NCBI GenBank assembly: GCA_965206615.1
Contig: CBDBKI010000005.1
Coordinates: 744,001-808,000 of the forward strand
Origin: VXNE01 sp965206615
GTDB lineage: Bacteria; Pseudomonadota; Gammaproteobacteria; Pseudomonadales; Azotimanducaceae
Length of the DNA: 64,000 nt
Reading direction: 5' to 3'
Part shown: positions 33,684 to 41,553 of the stretch, one piece after another
How the letters are laid out: every line of letters starts with the position of its first letter
Position numbering within the stretch: the stretch's first letter is position 1
The notes under the pieces: generated by a model
Seen by the model: the letters and a program-made list of their open reading frames with translations, nothing else
The model's database searches: none
Told to the model about the DNA's origin: nothing
Program-made: the position numbers and the translations under genes

Positions 33684-36039
33684 AGGTTGTAGCTGAACTG
33701 CAGCCCCAGCGTCCGCGGCCGCCCGAACCGGAAGCCGACCGGGTTGAGTTCGTACACGATCGTCTCGTTCGCCACGTTGCGGACGTACGCGCCGACCTGC
33801 CAGTTGTCCCGTCCGAACACGACCTTGAGGTCCACCGTCTCGTAGCCGGGCGTCTGCGCCTCGTTGTTGGCGGTATCCCAGAAGTCGTCGATGGAGTAGG
33901 CGTCGAGGCGGGCATTGGCGTCGAACCCGGCAAGCCGGAAGTCGTACGCGAGGGAGAGGTACGCGCTGTACTTCGGAGCGCTCGCGAGGCGATTGCCGGG
34001 TACGATGTCGACGCCCACGCCGTAGCGTCCCCCGGCGGCGGAGTGAATCTCAGCCGTCCAGTTCCAGTCGCCCCCGATGGCGAGGCTCAGGTTCTCGGTG
34101 AGCGCGGCGCGCACCTCGAGTTCGAGGCCCTGGCTTTCCGCCGAACCCTCGTTGTTGTTGAACAGGAAGGGAGTCGGAGCCACTCCGACGACATCGCCGA
34201 TCGTGGAGCTGAAGGAGACGATCGTGTCGTTCCAGTCGATCTGGTAGAGGGACCCAGTGAAACTGACGCGCCCGCCGGCGACGGTCGCCTTGATGCCGAA
34301 CTCGTAATTGACCACCTCGTCGCCATCGGCCGTCTGCAGGCCCACATAGGTGTCGTAGTACGCCTGGGCGCGGGGATCCGTCCCGAGGACCGGTGTGAGT
34401 TCCGCGATCTTGCTGGCCACGCTGGTGTTCACGATCCCGGGGCGGAACCCCTGGGAATAGGTGAAGTAGAGCATCCAGTCGGTCTTCGGGCGCCAGGTGA
34501 GGGTTACCTTGGGCGAGTTGATCCGCGTCGTCACGTCCAGGTCGTTGACGGGATTGCTCTTGCTGTCCACGCCCGCCGGGGCCACGAGCAGCTCGTTGGT
34601 GACTTCGGCGTAACGGGCGCCGACCAGAAGCTCCCAGGCGTCGTTGAAGGCGTAGCTCACTTCGCCGAAGACGGCCTGCTCGCTGCCCGCCAGATAGTTG
34701 GTGTTGCCGGCGAGAATGCCGTTCAGAAACAGGACCATTCCGGCCTGTTCGGCGATGGGCACGTCGGGGAAGAAGCCCAACTGGAACCAGCAGTGCGTGT
34801 CGATGGTGTCATAGACCGCCGGGCCGCCGTTGTAGCATCCGGTGTGCCGGCCTGTCTGGGACTCGTCGTCCTTGTAACACCCGCCGAGGGTCCACTGCCA
34901 GGGGCTGTCCTGGTTGGACACGAGGCGCAGTTCCTGGACGAAGCGCTCGCTCGAGCGGTAGAAGACGCCATCACCGCCGACGGCGGCGAACTTGCCGGGA
35001 CCGCAACCCGGTATCACCCCGAAGCAGTAGTAGACGTCGGTCAGGACGCTGAACAGGCTGAAGAAACGGGGGGACACCTCCGAGGCCCAGTCGGCCTCGC
35101 GCTCGAACCAGGACGTGCTGGAATGGAAATTCGCGAACGGGAGCTCCCAGTCAATGCTGAAGTTGTACATCTGCAGGTCGTCGAAGCCGCCGGACTGCCA
35201 GGTCCCGTGCCCGATGTGCGTCACGTAGCGGGGCCGCCGTAATCGCCGTCGACCACGTTGACGAGGGCGGATATCTCGACCGCGTCGCTCGGATACCAGG
35301 ACAGGCGTATCCGCCCGCCCGTCTCTTCGACGTAGTCCACGTCCTCCTCGCCGCGCGGAGCCACGTGGTCCAGCAGGCCGACCCGGTCCCGGCGGTAGCC
35401 GACGATGCGCGCCGCGAACCGGTCCCCCAGGGGGATGTTCACCATCGCATCCACGCGGTAAGAGAGGCCGCTGGTCTCGGCGATGTCCTCGACGGTCGCG
35501 TGTGCCGAATAGTCGAAGCCGCTCGGGTCCGGTCGCTTCGTGATGTAGCGGATCGAGCCGCCCATGGCGCCCTCGCCGTAGAGCGTGCCCTGGGGACCCT
35601 TCAGCACCTCGAGGCGCTCGAGGTCGAACAGGGGGCCGAGGACCTGGGACAGGCCGCCGTGGGTGGCGTCCGTGATCGGCATGCTGTCGAAGTAGACGCC
35701 CACCGTGGCGCCGCCGCCGGCCGCGGGCGGGGTCAAGCCGCGCACGGACAACGTGTTCCACGTCCCGGAGTTGCTGCGGTAGGACAGCCCCGGTATGGAC
35801 TGGTAGAGCGTCTGGAGGTCCTCGATGCCCTTGTTGACGATGTCGACGTCGGTGACCGCCGAGATCGCGAGCGGCGTGTCCATCAGCCGCGTGTCGCGGT
35901 ACGTGGCGGAGACGACGATTTCCTCGATGGGGCTGGACGCGTCGTCTGCTTCCTCCTCCCCGAGTGCTGGCGCGGCCAGGACAAGAGCCAGCGCCGCTGT
36001 CGGCAGGCGCAGCCAATACGAGCTGATTGCTTGGGTCAT
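33680..36039 (-). pseudogene. TonB-dependent outer-membrane receptor 2, broken by deletion and frameshift
   Basis: ATG 36039 starts a signal peptide and a complete plug almost identical to receptor 1. The frame stops at 35221 just after NVVDGDYGGP. The barrel resumes in another frame at RYVTHIGHGTWQSGG and runs to QFSYNL and TAG 33680-33682. Receptor 1 has about 38 extra residues at this point (starting GLAFHCFSESTPSD), so roughly 110-120 bases were lost with a change of frame near 35231. The rest of the barrel is intact. Read as a unit the gene is inactive unless the join is an assembly error. Confidence 0.82.
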
Positions 36040-36392
36040 CGTCTCCTCCCTCCAACGGCGCGGTCGCTCCGGGGGATGGCACGGAACCTCAGCCGCACAT
36101 TCAAGTATCGAACTAAATCGTCAAAACGAACGGTAAAGCGAATTGGGCCCTTGTCCATGGGCGCGAGCGGGTCGGCCGTGGGGCGGTCGCATTGGCTGGG
36201 CCGAAGGCGGCACCGGGTCGGGTGACGGCTTCGGTGCCGCTGACGGCGCTTCGCGGGTTCACGGGTCGAGCGAAAGCGTCGCAGTCGATCCGCCTGCCGA
36301 GGACCGGTAAGCGAATCCGACCGAGAGGGCGATGTGGGATGGACGAAACCGCGACGGACGATCAGATCGTGCCGTCGCGGTCCGTGGTGTGA
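36040..36392. other. 353-base gap upstream of TonB receptor 2
   Basis: Contains GGAGGGAGGAG just before the receptor start. A less GC-rich stretch (36095-36145) includes a reverse-strand TTGACG that may be the receptor promoter. No coding signal is convincing, and nothing else is recognised. Confidence 0.4.
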
Positions 36393-36860
36393 CTACGACT
36401 GCGCCTGCAGGGCCTTGAGCGTGTTCAACGCCGCATCCGGGTCCGGCAGCGTCCTCGTGTGCTCCTCGGTATGTCGGACGACGCCGTCCGGGTCCACGAT
36501 CATGAGCGTACGGTTGGCGATGCCAAACGAGTCGTTGAAAATTCCGAGCGTCTTCGCCGCCGCACCGTGCGGCCAGAAATCCGCGAGCAGCGGATGGCGA
36601 ATGCCGCCCATGGCGGTCGACCAGGCGCCCAGTGCGAAGGTGGAATCGACGCTGAGGCCGATGAGGGCCGCGCCGGCGTCTTCGAATTGCTTCAACGCAC
36701 GGTTGAAGTTTGCAGTCTGGTTGCTTCAGCCGCCGGTGAAGGCGAGGGGGAAGGTGTGCAGCACGACCCACTTGTCGCCCTTGAAGCCGGTCAGGCTCAC
36801 GTCGTCGCCGGCGTGACTCTTCAAGCTGATGTCGGGAATCGGGTCTCCGATCGCGAGCAT
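36393..36860 (-). CDS. Peroxiredoxin (AhpE/1-Cys type) with in-frame TGA at the peroxidatic position: candidate selenoprotein
   Basis: ATG 36860, with GGGAGA before it, opens MLAIGDPIPDISLKSHAG and reads to HTFPLAFTGG. Codon 45 is TGA (36726-36728). The same frame continues SNQTANFNRALKQFEDAG, then LIGLSVDSTFALGAW and the conserved arginine in ANRTLMIVDPDG, ending at 36393. Total length of 155 residues is normal for the AhpE-like family. In all peroxiredoxins the motif PxxFTxxC places the peroxidatic Cys exactly where the TGA lies, and no other Cys replaces it. A hairpin at 36690-36708 is positioned like a bacterial SECIS element. Sec insertion at the active site is the best reading; a nonsense mutation is the alternative. 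Confidence 0.75.
36690..36728 (-). promoter_or_regulatory. Candidate bacterial SECIS element
   Basis: On the reverse strand the TGA is followed by 17 bases, then a perfect seven-pair stem CTTCAAC / GTTGAAG around the loop CGTGC. The stop-to-loop distance is 24 bases and the second loop base is G. Both fit the general description of bacterial SECIS hairpins (loop some 16-37 bases after UGA, a G in the first two loop positions). The stem lies in coding sequence with no other reason to be self-complementary. Confidence 0.6.
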
Positions 36861-36948
36861 GGAATGTCTCCCTTGTCCTCGAATGATCCGCGAAAGCATA
36901 CACCGCTCGACGACAGGGTTTGCCGATTGCCGCGAAGGTGATTCGTTA

Positions 36949-36966
36949 CGTACAATAATCCGTACT
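36949..36966 (+). promoter_or_regulatory. Probable yefM operator, module 2
   Basis: Two CGTAC cores (CGTACA at 36949, CGTACT at 36961) spaced by one helical turn and a bit lie 18 bases before the antitoxin GTG, matching the TGTAC cores ahead of module 1. Confidence 0.45.
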
Positions 36967-36983
36967 TCTCTGGGGACGATGCA

Positions 36984-37259
36984 GTGGAACGCGTGCTGAA
37001 CTACTCGGAGGTGCGCCGGCACCTCAAGTCCGTGCTGGATACGGTCACCGAGGATCGGATCGCCGTCGTGATCAGGCGCAAGTCCGGAGAGCCGGTGATC
37101 ATGATGGCGAAGTCTGAACACGACGCGATGATGGAGACCTTCCACCTGCTGCGTTCGCCCCGGAACGCGGAACGGCTGCGGGCGGCCATCGCCGAGGTCG
37201 AAGCGGGCGATATGGTGACCGCCAACCTTGGGGACGGTGGGATCGCAGAGGCGCCGTGA
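36984..37259 (+). CDS. yefM: YefM-type antitoxin, module 2
   Basis: A 91-residue antitoxin starting with GTG (GGGGA upstream). It shows NYSEVRRHLKSVLDTVTED, VVIRRKSGEPVIMMAKSEHD and the diagnostic HLLRSPRNAERLRAAIAEVE. It overlaps its toxin by GTGA. Compared with module 1, sequence identity is modest, so the two modules are probably independent acquisitions rather than a recent duplication. Confidence 0.87.
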   Translation: MERVLNYSEVRRHLKSVLDTVTEDRIAVVIRRKSGEPVIMMAKSEHDAMMETFHLLRSPRNAERLRAAIAEVEAGDMVTANLGDGGIAEAP

Positions 37260-37531
37260 CCGGGGACAGGGTCGAAGGCGACATAGCGTTCTCGCGCAAG
37301 GCTTGGGAAGACTACCAGTACTGGGTTCAGACGGATCGCAAGGTAGCGCAGCGGGTCGCCCGGTTAACCGCCGACTGCCTCCGCGACCCCTTCGCGGGCA
37401 TCGGGAACCCGCAGCCGCTAAGGCACGACCTTGCCGGGTACTGGTCCCGAAGGATCAGCAAGGAGCATCGCCTGGTGTACGAGTTCGAGAATGGGCGGTG
37501 CGTGATCCTGCAGTGCCGCTACCATTACTGA
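37256..37531 (+). CDS. yoeB: YoeB-type mRNA interferase toxin, module 2
   Basis: A 91-residue toxin of the YoeB branch. AWEDYQYWVQTDRKVAQRV, DPFAGIGNPQPLRHDL, WSRRISKEHRLVYEF and the C-terminal CRYHY with catalytic His-Tyr are all present. GTG start overlaps the antitoxin stop. Its 3' end abuts the remains of a vapBC locus on the opposite strand. Confidence 0.88.
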   Translation: MTGDRVEGDIAFSRKAWEDYQYWVQTDRKVAQRVARLTADCLRDPFAGIGNPQPLRHDLAGYWSRRISKEHRLVYEFENGRCVILQCRYHY

Positions 37532-37655
37532 CGCGGCGCGCCAGGAACTCCACCCACGCGGAGGTGTCGATCATGGATCACTCCGAGCGCCCGTCCCGCA
37601 TCTCCTCAAGGTCGCCGTCCCAGCCGGACCCGCGCAGAGGTCGAGGCCCGTCAGT
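37532..37655 (-). pseudogene. vapBC remnant: end of VapB and first codons of VapC
   Basis: On the reverse strand, RPLRGSGWDGDLEEMRDGRS and a TGA at 37578-37580 form the usual tail of one VapB antitoxin type. An ATG at 37574 then opens MIDTSAWVEFLARR, the classic start of VapC, and the homology stops at the end of the yoeB gene. The VapB tail is fused in frame to the acyltransferase copy at 37578-38294. The locus was evidently broken on both sides. Confidence 0.5.
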
Positions 37656-38294
37656 CGCCGCCTCGTCCCCGTGTTCCAGCACCCGCTCATGCACCGCGTG
37701 CATCGCGTCGTACATGCGCTGCGTCGCTTCCGGCACGGTGACGCCGGGCTCGAAGACGATCGGGTCCAGGATGTGCGCCCCCGCGGGGCCGGGTTGAATG
37801 GTGCGCGTTCCGACCGGGCGCATCTTCTTCAGGCCGGCCAGGTAGACGGGGACCACCGGCACGTTGTGCTCCAGCGCCAGGATGGACACGCCGTGTCGAA
37901 AGCGCGAGAGGCCACGGCCGCGCGCGCGGGTGCCCTCGGGGAAGATCATGACGTTGCAGCCCTGCTCGAGCAGCCACCTCGGATAGTCGAGCGCGGCCGA
38001 CCCGCCGCCCCGTCGTATGGGATAGGAACCGTTGACGAGGGACTGGTACCAGGGCTGCAGAGTGACTTCCTTGCGCCCCTTCAGGAACCAGCGGTCGGCG
38101 GCCGCTCCGAAGTAGATGTTCCACTTGATCCACTCGGGCAGGGCGTGGAACAGCACGAAGTGGTCCATGTGGCTCGAGTGATTACCGATCACGATGCAGG
38201 GGCCGCCCCTGGTGTCGCGGAGTTTCTCGCGGCCGGTGATGGTCAGGGGCCTGCAGTAGCGCTTCACCCACCGTGTGAAGGCGTAGTAGCGCAT
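37578..38294 (-). CDS. PlsC-type acyltransferase, duplicated copy with foreign C-terminus
   Basis: About 238 residues from ATG 38294. It contains the 1-acylglycerol-3-phosphate acyltransferase domain: HSSHMDHF (block I, NHxxxxD type), PIRRGGG, IFPEGTRARG (block III) and VPVVPVYLAG (block IV). It is 99% identical at DNA level to the C-terminal part of the gene at 40548. Its own last 26 residues (ATDGPRPLRG onward) come from a VapB antitoxin, not from the acyltransferase. No ribosome binding site is visible before this ATG, and upstream lies a scrambled piece of the GYD domain. Whether it is expressed is doubtful. Confidence 0.6.
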   Translation of the reverse strand: MRYYAFTRWVKRYCRPLTITGREKLRDTRGGPCIVIGNHSSHMDHFVLFHALPEWIKWNIYFGAAADRWFLKGRKEVTLQPWYQSLVNGSYPIRRGGGSAALDYPRWLLEQGCNVMIFPEGTRARGRGLSRFRHGVSILALEHNVPVVPVYLAGLKKMRPVGTRTIQPGPAGAHILDPIVFEPGVTVPEATQRMYDAMHAVHERVLEHGDEAATDGPRPLRGSGWDGDLEEMRDGRSE

Positions 38295-38307
38295 CGTGCG
38301 GCGCGCG
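37658..38307. repeat. 650-bp direct repeat, copy A
   Basis: Matches 40559-41208 with no gaps and about five substitutions in 650 bases. It contains the PlsC domain. Beyond 38307 the sequence (38313-38352) encodes a diverged GYD scrap, QCAIVEAPDNF, on the reverse strand, so copy A derives from the same GYD-PlsC fusion with most of its GYD part deleted. Confidence 0.9.
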
Positions 38308-38414
38308 GTAGACACCAAAATTGTCTGGCGCCTCGACGATGGCGCACTGGCGCGAGAAGGCGGCGCGTTGGAACGGGCAGGCGGCGCGATGGAACGGGAA
38401 GCGGCCAAGCGGCC

Positions 38415-38855
38415 CTAGAATTCCGGCAACTCGGAGTCCGAGGCTGTCGCCTCACTGGCTCTGCCCACTTCCGAGCTTTGCCGATCGCGGTGGCGCGCGA
38501 TGCTCTCCAAGGCTTGGTTCAGAGCGTCAAGTGCGCGCTCGAACGCAATGTCGTGACCGGCCCCGAAGGCGCAGCAGAACGCATCGGACAGGCGGCTCAT
38601 CACGTTGGCCAGACTGCTAGTCTGCCTGCCCTCAGTGAGTGCCTCGCGCAGAGCGGCGAGTTCGGCGTAGCGATCGCCGTTGTGGTCCTGCGCTCGGGCA
38701 ATCAGGAGCTCTCCAAGTTGCCGGATCGTCCAACCTTCGGCGTGATCTAGGACACCGTAGTCATCAACATTCACGTCCACTAGGCGATCGATTTCTGCGC
38801 GCCAGTTCTCCCACTCGGCATTCTCATCCCAATCATCTGGATCATCCCAATCCAC
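38415..38855 (-). CDS. Hypothetical acidic protein
   Basis: A 146-residue protein with a strikingly acidic, Trp-rich start (MDWDDPDDWDENAEWENW) and a helical remainder with CCAFGAGHDIAFERALDAL. No family recognised. Base composition is less GC-rich than its neighbours, consistent with recent arrival. It faces a forward gene at 38965 across about 110 bases. Confidence 0.55.
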   Translation of the reverse strand: MDWDDPDDWDENAEWENWRAEIDRLVDVNVDDYGVLDHAEGWTIRQLGELLIARAQDHNGDRYAELAALREALTEGRQTSSLANVMSRLSDAFCCAFGAGHDIAFERALDALNQALESIARHRDRQSSEVGRASEATASDSELPEF

Positions 38856-38964
38856 ATCTAGTCTCCATTGGTCCCTCTGCTATAGTCTGGCAACGTTACT
38901 CGTCAGCGGCTTCGAGCGTAGCGCTACGAGGAACGCCGTCACGTGGGGCCGCCGTGCAATACAT

Positions 38965-39351
38965 ATGAGGAATCTACTAGTTCTTCAAGCCCTTCAGGCG
39001 ACCGAGGACGCACTTCGGAGGTCCTTGGAAGCCGCCAACGAGGCAAACGACTTCTCTCCCGAAACCCGTCAGGCGAAGGCATCGCGGCTGCGGATCGCGG
39101 ATGCGGACGCACGGGAGGCTTGGGAGGCCGTCGCTTCAGTCGCTGCAGAACGTGCCAAACGCGCAGAGTCCATCGCCGAAGTCTCCTCGTATGTTCAGGG
39201 CCTTTGGGCGGATGTGGAAGCCAAAGCCCGTTTAGCGATTTCCGATCCAGATCCCCGAGAGGGGGGTCGGCTGGCCGCGGAGGCGATGGAGGCTGCTGAG
39301 CACAGATCCCTAGCTTTGGCCCCGTCGATGAGGCGGAGCGTTTTCCGCTAA
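38965..39351 (+). CDS. Hypothetical alanine-rich helical protein
   Basis: A 128-residue protein, almost wholly charged/alanine helix (TEDALRRSLEAANEAND, ADAREAWEAVASVAAERAK), likely coiled coil. No signal peptide or known domain. The codon pattern is plausible, but there is no strong ribosome binding site. Unknown function. Confidence 0.45.
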   Translation: MRNLLVLQALQATEDALRRSLEAANEANDFSPETRQAKASRLRIADADAREAWEAVASVAAERAKRAESIAEVSSYVQGLWADVEAKARLAISDPDPREGGRLAAEAMEAAEHRSLALAPSMRRSVFR

Positions 39352-39379
39352 GAGCGCGACGGACGACGGAATGCGTTTG

Positions 39380-39516
39380 GCGGTGTCGGGCTCGAAGACG
39401 ATCTGGGCCAGGTTGTGCGCCCCTGCGCGGCGGGGCTGAACAATTGGGGGGATCTCTCGCAGCCCTGGGACATAGAGGGGGACTGCTCGGAGGTTGTGCT
39501 CGAGGGCAAGGATGCG
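39380..39516 (-). pseudogene. Diverged remnant of the PlsC acyltransferase (third copy)
   Basis: The reverse strand reads ILALEHNLRAVPLYVPGLRE, then GAHNLAQIVFEPDTAK. This aligns with ILALEHNVPVVPVYLAGLKK and GAHILDPIVFEPGVTV of the intact protein. It lacks both ends and has no start. It is much more diverged than copies A and B, so it records an older duplication at the same place. Confidence 0.65.
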
Positions 39517-39582
39517 CGCCCGCTCGAGGCGCGGTTAACTCTCCCAGGGCTCCTCTACCGCAGCGACCGCATTCCCTGCGCG

Positions 39583-39801
39583 TCAGTTCGAGCTGAGAGC
39601 GATATTGGCGATGTCGTCGAGCCGGATCGGTCGCCGGTCGTCGGGCCAATCCATCTCCTCTGCGTTGAAGACGAGCACGTCGGTGACCGTGCGCCCATCG
39701 TGGAGGAGCACGTCGACACATTGGTAGCCCATTCCGGATTCCGGAAGATTGCAGAGGGCGCGTGACCACTGGTCGTTCAGGCGTAGCCGCAAATGAGTCA
39801 C
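39583..39801 (-). CDS. Small hypothetical protein with PESGMGYQ motif
   Basis: A 72-residue protein: MTHLRLRLNDQWSRALCNL, then PESGMGYQCVDVLLHDGR and DIANIALSSN. The motif LPESGMGYQ-V-DV-L-DGR recurs in a small, uncharacterised bacterial family. ATG overlaps the stop of the upstream gene (ATGA), and that upstream protein contains the same PESGMGYQ block, so the two form an operon of related proteins. Function unknown. Confidence 0.6.
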   Translation of the reverse strand: MTHLRLRLNDQWSRALCNLPESGMGYQCVDVLLHDGRTVTDVLVFNAEEMDWPDDRRPIRLDDIANIALSSN

Positions 39802-40403
39802 CTCTCTGGAATTTTGGCTGGTCCGCTAGTGCTAGTAGACCCGGCGGGCGATCCTGCGGTGAAGAGTATCTCGACCCCACCCCCCGCCTGCCCAAACTTG
39901 GGAGCCGAAGTGCCACAGCGTATGACGGTGCCGATTGGCGCGTTCAAAGTGTATTTGTACACGGCCGGCGAAGGGTTTGGCAGTGCGTAGCGTCCGAGGG
40001 CCGCGAGGCCCGAGGGTACCAGTGGGACGTCGTTGCGTGTGGTCGCGTAGGTGCCCGGCAAGACGCTCCCGTCGGACAATAGGCGTCGGTCCGGGAAGAA
40101 AGCGGAGTAGCGCACAAACACTTCCTTTGCGCGCGTGGTCGACAGGTAGCTGCCATGTGCCTGAGCGGTGAGGTCACCATCGTATGGGGACAAATCGGCG
40201 ATGAGTCCGCGGCGCACGTCCTCGGGAAGAGAAATGATCTTGACGACCCACTCCAGATGGCTGGCCGAATCAGCGAGCGGAAGAACGATCTCCGCGTTCA
40301 GCACAACGATGGTGTCGTCAGCCTGGAGAATCTGATAGCCCATCCCGGACTCAGGCTGCTTGAGCAACTCTCGTCGTCTTTGCTCGTCGATGCGAAGCGG
40401 CAT
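39798..40403 (-). CDS. Hypothetical protein with N-terminal PESGMGYQ motif
   Basis: A 201-residue protein from ATG 40403, preceded by GAGGAGG. It begins MPLRIDEQRRRELLKQPESG and continues MGYQILQADDTIVVLN. The remainder (DLTAQAHGSYLSTTRAKEVF, LPGTYATTRNDVPLVPSG, APIGTVIRCGTSAPKFGQAG) looks like a secretion-independent beta-rich domain with a glycine-rich C-terminal loop. I do not recognise this second domain. It is translationally coupled to the 72-residue relative downstream. Confidence 0.6.
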   Translation of the reverse strand: MPLRIDEQRRRELLKQPESGMGYQILQADDTIVVLNAEIVLPLADSASHLEWVVKIISLPEDVRRGLIADLSPYDGDLTAQAHGSYLSTTRAKEVFVRYSAFFPDRRLLSDGSVLPGTYATTRNDVPLVPSGLAALGRYALPNPSPAVYKYTLNAPIGTVIRCGTSAPKFGQAGGGVEILFTAGSPAGSTSTSGPAKIPER

Positions 40404-40547
40404 TGGGCCGTAGCCTCCTCTCGCAGACATGAATAATAGCAGGCGCCCAGGTGCTCGAGCGGCTGCGGGCACGGGGACGAAGGCACGACCCCGCGGGGTG
40501 GCGCGAGAGTCTTGGGCAACGCGAACCCCACCATGCAGGCGAGATCG

Positions 40548-41546
40548 TCACGGTACCGCCGCCTCGTCCCCGTGTTCCAGCACCCGCTCATGCACCGCGT
40601 GCATGGCGTCGTACATGCGCTGCGTCGCTTCCGGCACGGTGACGCCGGGCTCGAAGACGATCGGGTCCAGGATGTGCGCCCCCGCGGGGCCGGGTTGAAT
40701 GGTGCGCGTTCCGACCGGGCGCATCTTCTTCAGGCCGGCCAGGTAGACGGGGACCACCGGAACGTTGTGCTCCAGCGCCAGGATGGACACGCCGTGTCGA
40801 AAGCGCGAGAGGCTACGGCCGCGCGCGCGGGTGCCCTCGGGGAAGATCATGACGTTGCAGCCCTGCTCGAGCAGCCACTTCGGATAGTCGAGCGCGGCCG
40901 ACCCGCCGCCCCGTCGTATGGGATAGGAACCGTTGACGAGGGACTGGTACCAGGGCTGCAGAGTGACTTCCTTGCGCCCTTTCAGGAACCAGCGGTCGGC
41001 GGCCGCTCCGAAGTAGATGTTCCACTTGATCCACTCGGGCAGGGCGTGGAACAGCACGAAGTGGTCCATGTGGCTCGAGTGATTACCGATCACGATGCAG
41101 GGGCCGCCCCTGGTGTCGCGGAGTTTCTCGCGGCCGGTGATGGTCAGGGGCCTGCAGTAGCGCTTCACCCACCGTGTGAAGGCGTAGTAGCGCATCGTGC
41201 GGCGCGCGAGTTTCGCCCACAGGTGGATCTGCCAGGCGTGCGGACCGGCGATCCTGGCGTCCTGCGAGATGAGTCGCTGGAACAGCGGAAGGTCGATGGC
41301 CGGCAGGATGTCGATGTCCGCCGTGGCGCTGATCTCGTGGGCGATGGAGGCCCGGTAGACCTTGAAGTTGTCCGGGGCTTCGACGATCGCACACTGGTCC
41401 CATTCGCCGAGCAGATGGAAGCAATGGAGAATCTTCGCTTCCCAGCGCTCGAGGGCCTCGTTCGCGGCGAGGAGTACGCCCGGGTTGTCCCGCACCGCCT
41501 TGACGCCGTGCGACCGGTAGCGCATCAGCATCACGTAGTGCGGCAC
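40548..41546 (-). CDS. GYD-domain / PlsC acyltransferase fusion protein
   Basis: A 332-residue two-domain protein. Residues 1-100 are a GYD domain (MPHYVMLMRYRSHGVKAVRD, KILHCFHLLGEWDQCAIVEAPDN, DIDILPAIDLPLF), a ferredoxin-like small domain. Residues 115-332 are a PlsC-type acyltransferase with HSSHMDHF, IFPEGTRARG and VPVVPVYLAG. PlsC enzymes transfer acyl groups to lysophosphatidate at the membrane. The gene is last in the operon SDR-phaC-GYD-(GYD-PlsC); it starts 7 bases after the stand-alone GYD gene, so it may have formed from a gene duplication and fusion. I know of no described GYD-PlsC fusion. Confidence 0.85.
   Translation of the reverse strand: MPHYVMLMRYRSHGVKAVRDNPGVLLAANEALERWEAKILHCFHLLGEWDQCAIVEAPDNFKVYRASIAHEISATADIDILPAIDLPLFQRLISQDARIAGPHAWQIHLWAKLARRTMRYYAFTRWVKRYCRPLTITGREKLRDTRGGPCIVIGNHSSHMDHFVLFHALPEWIKWNIYFGAAADRWFLKGRKEVTLQPWYQSLVNGSYPIRRGGGSAALDYPKWLLEQGCNVMIFPEGTRARGRSLSRFRHGVSILALEHNVPVVPVYLAGLKKMRPVGTRTIQPGPAGAHILDPIVFEPGVTVPEATQRMYDAMHAVHERVLEHGDEAAVP
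40559..41208. repeat. 650-bp direct repeat, copy B
   Basis: Gap-free match to 37658-38307. This is the copy inside the intact GYD-PlsC gene and is therefore the probable source. Confidence 0.9.
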
Positions 41547-41553
41547 GGTGCGA

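Noticed and set aside
35221..35240. TGA ending the first part of TonB receptor 2 considered as a recoding site
   Set aside because: Barrel sequence continues in a different frame and about 38 residues are missing compared with receptor 1, so a deletion is the simpler explanation.
35240..36082. Open frame continuing the second TonB barrel upstream through the plug region
   Set aside because: In this frame the sequence is nonsense; the plug is encoded in the other frame starting at 36039. The open frame is a by-product of base composition.
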